NCBI GenBank assembly: GCA_027605045.1
Contig: JAQFWX010000001.1
Location: 1,612,001-1,676,000, forward strand
Direction of reading: 5' to 3'
DNA: 64,000 bases
DNA from: Phallus indusiatus
Taxonomy: Eukaryota; Basidiomycota; Agaricomycetes; Phallales; Phallaceae
Position 1 is the stretch's first letter. Each line of letters starts with the position of its first letter. The notes under the pieces were generated by a model. That model ran no database searches and was not told the DNA's origin. It was given only the letters and a program-made list of their open reading frames with translations. The position numbers and the translations under genes are program-made. Below, piece after piece: positions 45,595 through 56,485 of the stretch.

Positions 45595-48327
45595 CTATCG
45601 ACCACCCCTCGACCGATACATTTGTTGCTGTACCATATTCTGATTCATAATATGACTCATTTGCTCCAGCGCATCCGCCACTCGGGCTAGATTTTTATCA
45701 ATGGACGCGAGTCTTTGATTAAGGACGTCCGGAATAATTAAATGAGCGGTCGTATTACCACCATTACCGACTGGTAGTGTCTCGTTTTGAACAGTGGGCT
45801 TGGGAGGCTCAGGCACGAAATCGTCGATTTCATCATCAGATACAACGTTGAGCTCGGGAAGGGGTTCCAGCTCCGGGAGAGTCGCTTTTTCCACGGCGTA
45901 TTGAATAGGGCGCGTTTCGTTGATAACATCCCCATATTCGGGAACGAGAACGTATCCTAGACATCCTGCACGCTTTTGTGGTATGCTGGAGCCTTCTGTC
46001 ATGATCACCTTGACCGCATATACTCGGCGGCATGATAAATCCACCAAAGCCCATGCTTTCCATTCAAACCTATTTGTGTTCGGGCTGCAGTAATTCTGTA
46101 GTTCGACCTCCGTTTCGCCTGTCTTTATGGCGGAGTAAACTATCTTCTTCAGTCTATCCGCCGGAAGATTAATTGTTCCTACATCGATCAAAGAACCATT
46201 CATGCCATCCCGCTTGACTACAACGGAATGTCGTTGCACCATTCCATAGTCGTCTATATAAAATCGGCAAATTTCGTCGTGGCCTTTAGTATCGAAGGCG
46301 TAAGGGCGATAGATGTATTCCATTACTAAAGAACATTCCCGGTCTTCTACGTCTTTGAGAATAATTTTGAGCCGTAGCGGGCGATGGCGGGCAACAAACG
46401 CTCGGTTCCACCAAGACTCTCGCAGTTTTATGTCGTCTCCGGAGCGAGGAACTGAAACAAGAAATTTAAAAGACCACGTCTGCCGTGCGTCCACGGTCAC
46501 TGGTAAATTATACCCATCCACGAACTCGAATTTAGATACGGGAGTATAAGATTCGTCTCCTATCAAACGATAAGAGGCATCGACTGAAGCGATAGAAATG
46601 GGATTCTGTGAGGCAGCCGCAAAATTATTGAAAACCGAAATTCCTCCCTCAAAGTAATCGACTTCCTGATTTGCCCATTTGGGATTGGCCACTAGTGGAG
46701 GATCAGACATTGACTTTAAAATCACTCGAAAGTCCGGGGTAGTACGAGTTTTGAAATGACGGATCTCGCGAAGTGGTTTATCCGTCAGAACGGGACCAAC
46801 CCGGACAGTCTCAGGAAGGACGTATGGCTGGTCCGGTTTATACGATGGCAGACCGCCATCGGAAACTCTTATAATTTCTCCCGATTTTTGTCCAGTGGTG
46901 ATATCGATGGGACAAATTCGAATGAAGGGGTTTTCCGATGTGGCACATTTGACAGTGATTCGGACTCCCGAAATAACACCTGACGAGGAGATTTCCCATT
47001 CGGCCATGGAAAACTCATTTTCATCGTCAGATGTACGATAAATGAGGGTGTCCCTTGTTATAGAAACGACCTGAGAAATCGCCTGGAGTTCTTTAGCCGT
47101 AAAAGTGTCAAAGAAATACGGATTGGTATGCCATACGCGACCGACTCTGATGAGGACAGTGGGGTCTTTTATATAGTCGGCTCGAGATACCCAACGAATA
47201 AGTCTGTCGACGGAGGCAATCTCTTTGTCATTCGTCTCCAAATTCACGTCTTCAATCTCAGTCCATTTTTCTAAAGTATCGGTATAGCCAAGGATCTTGT
47301 GTGCGTAATCAAAGAATGGGCCGTAAGGATAATCGCAATGGTGATTCGCCCGGTGGGATTGATATTGACATGGAGTTGATCCTGAACAACAAGAATATTT
47401 TTTATCCCAATACTGGGCGACGTGGAAGGAGCAAGATTTAGGTCCGTTTGTTGAGACACGGAATTCTTTGAGGCATTGTACGCAGAGCAGACGCTGTTCG
47501 GCTTCTACCGCATTCATCTGTGCGGCAAGGCCCTTGAGTCCATCGATAACCGCGGCGCCAACATTTTCCTTCAGAATGTTTTCCAGCCGTTCCTCCGTTT
47601 GACGAATAGAGTCGGAGAAGTTGGTATTAAGCTGCTCCATGACTTTATCATCCATCTGTATATGTTGCTCTTTCGCAAATTGGGAAACGAGATCATGACT
47701 GTGGGCCACCGTTTCGAAATTTCCGTGTGATTGCACGAAGGTTTGTGCAGCTGCGTCCTCGGGATCATAAGGAATTGCGCGAGTGAGAACATCGAGTTTA
47801 ACAGTTTGGTGGATTTGAAGACTCATGAGGAGATCGTTTGTGCATAATTTGACTTTTTCTGCACAAGAAGCGAATCTTTCTCTATTCCCCAGCGCAAGCC
47901 GACGAGTGATGCGATTCTGCTTTCGATAAGTCGTAACGAGCGCTGCAGCCTCTTTCAACGCCTCAGTGACGCGGTCGACCACTTGTCTAGTGCCTGGTAG
48001 AATGGTGATATCTTTTAGGACGAGAAGGTGGCTAGTCATGAATGTAATTCTTTCGAGAAGATCGTTGCATTTGGAGTCCGCGTCGTGGGCCGACTTTTCC
48101 ACTTCGATAATGAGTTTCAGCATGACAAACACCGGCGCGATGAATGGGACCGTTTTGCCAATGTCAGCGATTTGATCCAAGAGTTGCAAAGCATCTTGTA
48201 TGAAAGGATTCGACCAGATGGGGTCGTCTACGACGTTGTTGACGCTGCCAAAGCTGCTTCCAACGGTACTTAACGTTGAACGGCGTGTTTGAGAAGATAA
48301 AGGGCTGAGTGGTGAACCGCGAACCAT
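45595..48327 (-). CDS. MLKL-N-terminal-like (HeLo-type) protein with a central Cys/His cluster
   Basis: One uninterrupted exon of 910 aa from an ATG at 48327. Residues ~40-190 form a predicted all-helical bundle with IGKTVPFIAPVFVMLKLII and CNDLLERITFMTSHLL. This is the pattern of the MLKL N-terminal/HeLo-like four-helix bundles that fungi place at the N-terminus of signalling and cell-death proteins. Residues ~280-345 hold a dense Cys/His cluster (CVQC, CSFH, SCCSG, PCQYQSH, HHCDYPYG), probably zinc-binding. A ~450-aa beta-rich region with regular Trp and Arg positions follows (RLIRWVSRADYIKDP, IRVGRVWHT, YVLPETVRVGP). An acidic linker and a C-terminal coiled coil (SIDKNLARVADALEQMSHI) complete it. 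The combination resembles a conserved but unnamed agaricomycete architecture. Membrane-targeting or cell-death function is inference from the N-terminal domain only. Confidence 0.75.
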   Translation of the reverse strand: MVRGSPLSPLSSQTRRSTLSTVGSSFGSVNNVVDDPIWSNPFIQDALQLLDQIADIGKTVPFIAPVFVMLKLIIEVEKSAHDADSKCNDLLERITFMTSHLLVLKDITILPGTRQVVDRVTEALKEAAALVTTYRKQNRITRRLALGNRERFASCAEKVKLCTNDLLMSLQIHQTVKLDVLTRAIPYDPEDAAAQTFVQSHGNFETVAHSHDLVSQFAKEQHIQMDDKVMEQLNTNFSDSIRQTEERLENILKENVGAAVIDGLKGLAAQMNAVEAEQRLLCVQCLKEFRVSTNGPKSCSFHVAQYWDKKYSCCSGSTPCQYQSHRANHHCDYPYGPFFDYAHKILGYTDTLEKWTEIEDVNLETNDKEIASVDRLIRWVSRADYIKDPTVLIRVGRVWHTNPYFFDTFTAKELQAISQVVSITRDTLIYRTSDDENEFSMAEWEISSSGVISGVRITVKCATSENPFIRICPIDITTGQKSGEIIRVSDGGLPSYKPDQPYVLPETVRVGPVLTDKPLREIRHFKTRTTPDFRVILKSMSDPPLVANPKWANQEVDYFEGGISVFNNFAAASQNPISIASVDASYRLIGDESYTPVSKFEFVDGYNLPVTVDARQTWSFKFLVSVPRSGDDIKLRESWWNRAFVARHRPLRLKIILKDVEDRECSLVMEYIYRPYAFDTKGHDEICRFYIDDYGMVQRHSVVVKRDGMNGSLIDVGTINLPADRLKKIVYSAIKTGETEVELQNYCSPNTNRFEWKAWALVDLSCRRVYAVKVIMTEGSSIPQKRAGCLGYVLVPEYGDVINETRPIQYAVEKATLPELEPLPELNVVSDDEIDDFVPEPPKPTVQNETLPVGNGGNTTAHLIIPDVLNQRLASIDKNLARVADALEQMSHIMNQNMVQQQMYRSRGGR

Positions 48328-48929
48328 TGACCTATGAATATGCCCATGTTTAACGCAAATAACTTGACTTCAGATAAGGAAAAGATACTTTTTGTTTATT
48401 CAATTTTCCTACAAATTCCTGTTGTAGATGCAGCTAAGGAAAAAAGGTTCAGAGACCTTTTAAGCGTTGTCACCGGCACCGCTGAGCTAGATCAGATTAA
48501 TGACAATCTGTCTATCAAAATCTTCACCCTATGATCTTCGCGCGTGCTATTATCGTTGCTATACATCTGAAATGGGATAGATTAAAACTGCAGTAACAGG
48601 GGCTTGCTTTCACCGGTGAAGCGTGGGACAACTTAGTCTGGAGAGTTATAGTATCATGATTCCGTTATTGAGTGAAGATGATCATGACGTTTAGCAAACA
48701 ATAACGTCAAAGCTGTGTTTGAGACGATTGAAACACTTAAAGCACTGTTGGTGGCGGAGTGATGAATGCGTGGTTCATAAGTAACATGCGCGACTTAGAT
48801 GTGCACAAACCTTCTCCAACTTGAACGACGCTCAGTCGGATTTCAGACCGTTAAAAAAACCAAGGAAAAGCGCTTTTGTGATACAATGGGGTGTGATTTA
48901 CATAGTGCTAGTGATTTGCATAGAGAAAT
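48328..48929. other. Intergenic region, no gene seen
   Basis: It holds the 5' flank of the 910-aa gene and the 3' flank of the carbamoylase gene. The short frame at 48334-48534 has no recognisable content. Confidence 0.4.
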
Positions 48930-50497
48930 TCATGCCGACTCAGACTGCTTCCGCGAACGCAGATCATCATATCTCAACAATGCTCCTAAAATAACTTGAG
49001 CACAGGTTGCACAATCTTCAGGACTGGTATATTCCACTGGATTGTGTGAGATCCCATCTTTTGAGGGTGCGAAAATCATAGATGTAGGACAGACCAGAGC
49101 GGTCATGCAACTGTCAACATCACAACATGTGTACGTGTATCAGTTTCAAAAGGGTTGTATAACTTTTAAGATCAGCGCTGACCTGTCATGTCCGGCACCG
49201 CTAGTTAACTTCATAGTCAAATCATGACCAACGACTTCATCAGCGCTCTCCTGCACACACTGGATACAATCTTTATCGAAGTGCGTAGCTTTTGCGTCTG
49301 TGTCCAATCTCCATTCGATAGTGCAGCCACGTTCCGACTCTTCGCGAGCTATTCTCTCAGCTTCATTACGCAATTGCTTGTCCATAGATTCAAGAATAGC
49401 ATCCACAGGATGACGCATGTCGAGACTGAACGCGACCTTGCCTGGGACAGTGTTCGCTGAACCAGGTAATGCATGGATAATTCCGGTTGAGATGAGACCG
49501 TCGTTAGCTTTGGCCAAAGTGTTCGATGCTACAATTATTTTCGCGGCACACAGCATAGCATCCGAGCGGGCTGAAAAGGGTGTTGTACCGGTATGTGTTT
49601 CTCGACCATGAACAGTGACCGTATACCAACGATATGCCTGTGCTCCCTGTACCACACCTACTTTACGTCCAGTGGTCTCTAGATGAGGACCTTGCTCTAT
49701 AAACATAAATCAGACAAATACATACAGGACGCATCGAATGACCTCACCAATGTGTAACTCAAAATGAGCTGCCAGTGGCATGGTTTTGTGGTCGCAAGGG
49801 ATGCTTCCCAAAAACCCAATACGCTCTAGCTCTGACTTTTGAGTTGCTTCTCCAACAACTTCCTTTAGGTTCCAGGCCGCTTCTAAGGGAACGATGCCAG
49901 CCCAGACGCCGCTGGCAGTCAAGGATTTTGGGAAACGTGCACCTTCTTCGCTGGGTAACATGTATTATAAGGGCGAGATTCCGCAAAATATTACAACTTA
50001 AACTGGCCTTACTTTGTCCAATTGATTATAGCGATCGGATAATTGGTTACGATCTTGTTATCGACAATGGTACGCAACGCTTCAAGACCAGACATAACAC
50101 CGAGAATACCGTCGTATCTTCCGCCAGTCGGTTGCGTGTCCAAATGACTGCCGATGGCGGTCGGAGGACCTTGAAGACGTCCAGGAAGAACAGCAAAGAT
50201 ATTGCCCATTTGATCAATCGTGATCTTACATCCCAGGCTTTCCGTCTGTTCAACGAACCACCGTCTAACCTTTGCATCATCATCGTTTAAAGCTAAACGG
50301 GCCATCCCGGTTTCGGTATCGAGAGAGCCCCAACGGTGAGCTGCACCCCACAACGATGTCTGGTGAATACTTTCATTCAATCTTTGTGGATTTATCGCCG
50401 GAACATGAAGAGAATTTCTGTGTAAACGGTATATGTTAGCTGTTGTAGCAAAACGACCGGAACGAGGGAGAATTGTCTTCACGAACGAGGTTAACAT
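48930..50497 (-). CDS. M20-family N-carbamoyl amidohydrolase (beta-ureidopropionase / hydantoinase-carbamoylase type)
   Basis: Exons are 50497-50013, 49950-49748, 49696-49183 and 49110-48930, giving 460 aa. Metal-site motifs are in place: SHLDTQPTGGRYDG near residue 130 and NWTNEEGARFP at the exon 1-2 junction. Also present are HIEQGPHLE at the exon 2-3 junction, RETHTGTTPFSARSDA, and GAGHDSCM with IFAPSKDGISHNPVEYTSPED at the C-terminus. This family removes N-carbamoyl groups. The fungal beta-ureidopropionase (Pyd3 of Lachancea kluyveri) belongs here and acts in pyrimidine catabolism, but allantoate and L-carbamoylase members look alike, so the substrate is not fixed. The N-terminus (FVKTILPRSGRFATTANIYR) is basic and may be mitochondrial. 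All introns are GT-AG and in phase. Confidence 0.9.
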
Positions 50498-51542
50498 GAT
50501 GAAAGGCGGAAAACGAGCCGATGAATACTCAGTGTCTCCCACACCACTGAGATGGGACTGTCCGGTGAGTTCATACGAGAATTGAGCACTACACGTTATG
50601 TAATGGACCTTCTTTTTCCTGCACTTCCATGCTTCCGTTGGCGCAGGATGTTTTGGTTGGTTCCGCGACAAGGCGACGGTCACCTCAGACTGCAGCGTAC
50701 CAAGTACTTGGTCGAGGCCATTAAAAAAGGCCAACGAGAGAATGTCTGACTACCTTAAGATCCTAAAGTGCTGAATAGTCTCGTACATGCATCACCACTG
50801 TCTTGATATACTATAGTGATCGAAGGTGGCGGGGAATAGATAAAACACAAGAACCCGAGTGGCCTGCGAAGAGTTTTTATGACCATAGGCTAATATCAAC
50901 AAATCGAAACGCGAGAATCAGATTGCGTGTTTTCAAGATCGAGAGCTCAGACTAGCTTGTCCGGAGTGATTATTCGGCGCCCTGAACTGCGGCTGCCGTA
51001 TCTATGTCACGGTTAGATGCCAATGGATGCCAATATAGGTGCATGGCCCAGTGCGCATGCTACGGGGTATCCTCAAAATTCATGTCAATGGAGTGACGGC
51101 CCTAGATGTCAAAACCACGAATGCGTCATTCATGTCGCTGGAAGGTAACGAACTAATCAGTATATAATAATCATGGGAGAGTGTTAATACACGCGTATCA
51201 AATTGAGCAGTTATTAGAGTAAGAATTTCACAAAGCATTGACAATGAACGTCTAAAGTATTAGAAAGAATGAAGAGGAAGAGTCGGAGAGACAAATATTG
51301 TACATAAGTGGCTAAAGGATACAATGGGATGTTGGCAAGGTCAATAAACATATACGATACGAGAGGACGCGGGCGCGAGAGTCTAGGAGACGATCATGAT
51401 AGCGACGAGAAATCAGTGCGAGATGTTGCTGTCCAGAGATTGACGGGGAAGCGCAGCCAATAGCAAGCAAACACGCTGACAAGAACGAGACCAAGATTAG
51501 GCATGGAGAAAAGCAATTCAGGTGGAAATGAAAGCGGATGAT
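50498..51542. other. Intergenic region of 1.0 kb, no gene seen
   Basis: It contains the promoter of the carbamoylase and the 3' flank of HNH copy 1. The carbamoylase frame continues upstream of its ATG without a better start. Nothing else was recognised. Confidence 0.4.
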
Positions 51543-52856
51543 CTAGGACGCGGTACTTGGATGATGAGGTAGGTCAGGACGGAGGTTCTGCTCGAGTGGG
51601 AATCCGGCCTCGGCTTGTGTAACACCATGTTGCCAGTTGATAATTTCGGTTGCTTTTAGCTGTTGCCGTTCATTTTCTAACTTCCGCAATTCAACCTCGT
51701 CCTCCGCATCGTTCTTCTGACCAAGCGGTCCAAGACGGTGATACATCCAACATCCAAGAACTTTATCATACGAGTCCATGAGTTGCCCCTGACCTCTACC
51801 TGCGGCTGTGTTGTCCCTAGCCTTGTTATCTTTCTTGACCTTTTTGTCATGCTCACTTTGACGTTTCACTATTTCTGTTTCCGCCTTTTGGGTTGCGGCC
51901 TTTATTCCCTGGGGGTAATACTCGTGATGACATTCTTGAGTGAGGTGATCTATTGCTCCCTGTATACCGTATTGATGAGAGACGACGTTGCCGTATATAA
52001 AGTCCCATAGGAAAGGTGGAGGCCAGTCCATGGGCCACGCCTGTTCCCCGTCAACAGGCGGGTAGGAGCAATCCCGAGAAAACCAATTTCTGACGTTACT
52101 CTTCGCCTCGGAAATGAAGTAATGTGGTGTAAAATAGAAAGGCTTATTTTCCTGCGCCGTAATTGGAGGTGGCAGGACGTCCTCGCGGCTCATCGCAAAG
52201 TTAGGAGTCTACCAAAGTCTTAGAATGACAAATAAAGGAAAGTCGCAAATGTACCCTCAACATTGCCATGTCACCGACGGTAAAGCACCTGTGGAGAAGT
52301 ACGTTTGCGCAGATGCCGTTCCGTATATCTGTGATACTTTCAATGGCAGGTGAATCGCTTCCTGTCCTGTAACAACAGAGTTTTTGGATGTACTTCGAAG
52401 ATATCAGTGGGGAATACCGTCCGAGGGCTGAGTACATACTTGGCTTCCCTTCGAATGCGGAATTAGGTGTATAGCATCACAGTACATTGCAGGTAAACCC
52501 GAAATAACGCATTCTTCGTCTCTAGCGATGATATCGTTACGAAATCCGAGGCGGCTTTCAGTGGTATATTGTGAAGATCTGATATGGTTGAGACCATGAG
52601 GATCAATAAACCGTATAGCAGATGTTGGAGTGAATAATAAATGGCGGAAATGAGGTTGGGGATCTTCCAAATTTAAAGATATCATATCAAGCGTTGTTAA
52701 TTCGCCCATAGCGCCCATAATGACAGAAGCCACATATTGAATCCACTTGAAGGGTTTGGATGTAAAGATGGCTACATCCGTGACGGGGATTTGTAGGAAA
52801 GGAGTTGTCGGATGGGATGGTACTGAAAAATAAATTACGAACTCGTCGTTGTTCAT
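51543..52856 (-). CDS. HNH-nuclease domain protein, tandem copy 1
   Basis: Exons are 52856-52440, 52392-52255 and 52208-51543, giving 406 aa; introns are 47 and 46 nt. The HNH_2-type core lies near residues 115-180: ARDEECVISG, CDAIHLIPHSKG, then across the first intron YIQ with DIRNGICAN and LHR. These supply the CxxxG, D-x-x-H and N-x-x-x-H positions of the fold. The N-terminal ~100 aa are a beta-rich segment (LFTPTSAIRFID, GLNHIRSSQY). The C-terminal ~220 aa hold PFYFTPHYF, RDCSYPPVD, QAWPMDWPPPFLWDFIYG and a charged helix, a region I cannot assign. The start codon is only 49 bp from the stop of copy 2 on the same strand. Role unknown; such proteins are common in agaricomycetes and often annotated only as HNH nuclease. 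Confidence 0.85.
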
Positions 52857-52905
52857 GGTGGCAGGGAACGCGACGCGATGCTCTGAGACCTGAGACTCGA
52901 AACCC

Positions 52906-54212
52906 CTACTTTCCCACGCGGTGCTCCTTCGGCTGCGAGCCTATGCATGAAGGGCTGGCTTTTGTAACACCCTCTTGCCATCTGGCGATATCATCTGCTT
53001 TCAATTGTTGTCGTTCCTGTTCCAGTTTCAACAAGTTTGCCTCGTCCTCCGCATCCGTCTTCTGGCCGAGCGGTCCAAAGCGATGATGCATCCAAGAACA
53101 AAAAACTTTGTCAAATGAATCCATAAGCTGCTGCTGACCTCTAGTTGCCGCTCTATCATCCCTAGCTTTAGTGTCTTTTTGGACCCTCTTGTCATGCTCA
53201 CTTTTGCGTTGAGCAATCTCTGCTTCAGCTTTTTGTGTAGCAGTCTTAACGCCTTCAGGGTAATATCGATGATTACATTCTTGATTGAGATCATCCATTG
53301 CCCCATCTATTCCGTATTCGCTAGATATGATGACGCCATATATAAAGTCCCACAAAAAAGGGGGTGGCCAGTCCTCGGGCCACGCCTGTCCCTGGTCAAC
53401 AGGCGGATAGCGGCAGTCACGGGGGAATGCACTTCGGAGGTCAGCCTTATAAGCGGGGAAAAAATAATGTGGCGTGAAATAAAAAGGTTTAGCTTCTTGG
53501 GTAACATTGGATGCTGGCAACACGTCTTCACGAGCCATCGCGAAATTTGGTGTCTACCAGGGTCTTTAGATGATAAAATATGAAATGTGACTGTAGACAT
53601 ACCCTCAAAACCGCCATTTGACCATTAATAATGTGCGAATGAATGAGCTTGTTAGCACATATGCCATTACGGATGTCTGTGATAACTTCAATTTCTGGCA
53701 CATTCTTTCTTGTTCTCCAGCAACAAAGTGCTTGTATGTACTTATGTCCAGGAACGTCAGTGAAAGGCGATAGTTAAAGCTTGGCTACGTACACTGCTAC
53801 CCTTTGAATGTGGTATAAGGTGTATAGCGTCACAGTCTTCGGAATAGTAATTAGAAATAACACATCGATGTCTATCTCTTGCCATGATCTCATCCCGGAA
53901 CCCGGTACGGCTTTCTGTCGTGAACTGTGAAGATTTGATGTGATTAAGACCATCAATATCAATAAATCGAATGGATTTGGTTGGGGTAAAGAGCAAGTGG
54001 AGAGAATCGGGTTGTGCTTCTTCGAGATCAAGAGCTTGCCTGTTCAGTGTTAACAATTCACCTTCAGCGCCAAGGACTGCGGCTGCCACGTAACGAATCC
54101 ATTTCAAAGGTTTAGATGCGAAAATAGCAGCATGCGAAACGGGTATCTTCAAGAAAGGTCTAATTGGATGAGGTGAGACTGTTAAATAAACTACAAACTC
54201 ATCATTGTCCAT
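52906..54212 (-). CDS. HNH-nuclease domain protein, tandem copy 2
   Basis: Exons are 54212-53793 (140 codons), 53740-53603 (138 nt) and 53553-52906, giving 401 aa. The first in-frame ATG (MDNDEFVVYLT) is used; the frame runs a little further upstream but to a TTG. HNH_2 residues are conserved: CVISNYYSEDCDAIHLIPHSKG, then YIQALCCW, DIRNGICAN and IHSH. The C-terminal region repeats the family landmarks PFYFTPHYFF, RDCRYPPVD, QAWPEDWPPPFLWDFIYG and FGPLGQKTDAEDE. Exon 2 is the same length as in copies 1 and 3. All expected catalytic positions are present, so the gene appears intact. Confidence 0.87.
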
Positions 54213-54818
54213 GGTGGTATCGATCAAGATCAAAAGAAGGTTTAATCAGCACTAAATTCTAATGACTACATAATGTAATGCCGAAGGGAAAAATTAGGGA
54301 CGGTCGTTCCATTTTTCGTCCGAGGTTTGTTGCATCGGACACGCTTGTTTGAGACTCACGAGACTGGTTTGTCTTCCGTACCTATATGTAGTAAAAATGG
54401 TACCTAACCATTTCATAATGATATCTCTGACCTTTGCTGGTTTGGAAATCTTTCCTAGATAATAAAGATACTGTTCAGTATCCATCCCGTGCGGTGCTTG
54501 AGCTTGAGGCCTTGAGGACGTGGAACTAAATGATACATAAAGGACACGAATTCACTTGGTACTTAAATGTGCGCACGCTTTTTAATCACTACAGTGCAAC
54601 AACTGATATATACATCTCGTATACACGAAAGCAATCCTACGCAATTGAACTGAAGAAATTGATAGCGATATGAATAATGATAATAATATAGATGAATGTA
54701 AACGCGGCATTAACGACCCAGCCTTTCAGCAAGCTGAAATTGGAGCACAACGAAAAAGAGACAGCGGGTTCAGATAGTGCAACACGAGCGTTCGGTGTGA
54801 AGAGTCCCAGTGAATTTC
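54213..54818. other. Spacer between HNH copies 2 and 3, partly duplicated upstream of copy 3
   Basis: The part at about 54220-54480 resembles 56160-56430, upstream of copy 3. Shared features are the ATCAAGA and TGCCGAAGGG blocks and a minus-strand stretch including TCTTTATTATCTA and GATTTCCAAACC. It is therefore a duplicated promoter-side segment or a decayed exon. A short minus-strand frame here (54294-54485) has no independent support. Confidence 0.5.
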
Positions 54819-56139
54819 CTAGGACATAGTACTTTTAGAACGGTGGCCTGGGTCCGAAAGACGGCTCGGATTGGCTTGGAGCTTTGTGTCAGCTTTTGTA
54901 ACACCTTCTTGCCATCTGGCGATATCGTTTGCTTTAGACTGTTGCCGCTTCTGTTCCACTTCAAGCAATCTCGCCTCATCCTGCGCACGCGTTTTCTGGC
55001 CAAGTGGTCCAAAGCGGTGTTGCATCCAGGAACAGAAGACTCTGTCATAGGAATCCATTAGTTGGCGTTGGCCCCTACTTGCTGCTCTTGCGTCCCTAGC
55101 CTCATTGTTTTCCTTGACCTTCTCGTCATGCTGGCGTTTACGTTGAGCCATCTCCGCTTCTGCTCTTTGTGTCGCAGTCTTGATGCCTTCAGGATAATAT
55201 TGACGATTACACTCTTGATTGAAGGCGTCTATTTCTTCTTCAATCCCATATTTTCTGGAGATAATAACACCGTATATAAAGTCCCAAAGAAAGCGAGGGG
55301 GCCAGTCCCTGGGCCACGCTTGTTCCCAATCAACAGGTGGATAACGACAGTCTCGTGGAAACATGTTCCTATGTGCAGCCTCGTTTTCGGGAACAAAATA
55401 ATGCGGTGTAAAATGGAAAGGGATCCTTTCTTGCGCAACATTTAATGCCGGTAGTACATCTCCACGAGTCATGGCAAAGTTTGGCGTCTACAAATTCTTA
55501 GATGAGATGTAGAAGATCATTGTAAACGCACCATTAGGATCGCCATTTGGCCGACGGTAAAAAATGAATGAATGAACTTGTTCACATAGACACCATTACG
55601 GATGTCTGTGATAGTTTCAATTTCCGGTTCATCAACTCCTGTGCGCCAACGACAGAGAGCTTGCATATACTTAGGAGCATCAGTAAAAGATCATGCTCGC
55701 ATAAATTTTAACTACATACGCTGCTTCCTTTAGAATGAGGTATAAGGTGCATGGCTTCGCACAGCACAGGGGCATGATCAGAGATGACACATTTTTGCTC
55801 GTCTCTGGCCCTAACCTCATCCTGAAATCCAGTGCGGCTTTCTGTTGTAAATTGTGAGGATTTAAGGTGATTCAAGCCATCGATATCGATGAATCGAATG
55901 GAATCTGTTGGGGTATATAGAAAGTGACGAGAATCGGGTTGTGTGTTTTCGAGATCGAGAGCTAGCCTATCAAGTGTTGACAATCCACCTTCAGCGCCAA
56001 GAACAGCGGCTGCCGCGTAACGAACCCATTTTAAAGGTTTGGATGTGAAGATAGCTGCATGCGTAACAGGTATCTTCAGGAATGGTCTGATTGATTGAGG
56101 TGATACTGCGAAGTAAACTACAAACGCATCATCGTTCAT
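54819..56139 (-). CDS. HNH-nuclease domain protein, tandem copy 3
   Basis: Exons are 56139-55720, 55669-55532 (138 nt) and 55487-54819, giving 408 aa. The ATG is the family-equivalent MNDDAFVVYF. The HNH_2 core reads RDEQKCVISD, CEAMHLIPHSKG, then YMQALCRW, DIRNGVYVN and IHSF. In place of the CDAIH of copies 1 and 2 it has CEAMH, and the last His-containing pair is IHSF. The invariant His of HLIPHSKG is kept. The C-terminal region has the family landmarks (PFHFTPHYF, RDCRYPPVD, QAWPRDWPPRFLWDFIYG, FGPLGQKTRAQDE). The catalytic-side substitutions make this copy slightly more divergent, but it is open throughout. Confidence 0.85.
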
Positions 56140-56485
56140 GATGGTATCGAATAAGATCAAGAAGAGGTTTGGTCCGCACTAGTCCTCATTTGATGCCGAA
56201 GGGAAATTTCCGGAGTGGTCCTTCCGAGGGTCTGCAAATCTTTCGGTGGTCCAAAGTGGTCCAAACTCTTTTCATTGACTTACATCTGACATGAGTGCTT
56301 GTTTGAGATTTACGAGACGGGTTAGCCATCTGAGCAGTACTCCAAATCTCATATTGACATCTCTTGTTAGGTTTGGAAATCATTTATAGATAATAAAGGT
56401 AGGATATTTACTACGCAATCATGATGCCGAGGCATTTGACCTAACTTCCGATTCACCACGAAGGACACGATTTCACGTGTTTTCC
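56140..56485. other. Upstream region of HNH copy 3
   Basis: It includes the segment shared with 54220-54480. No intact gene was found on either strand. The first thioesterase exon may begin within or just after its right end. Confidence 0.4.
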
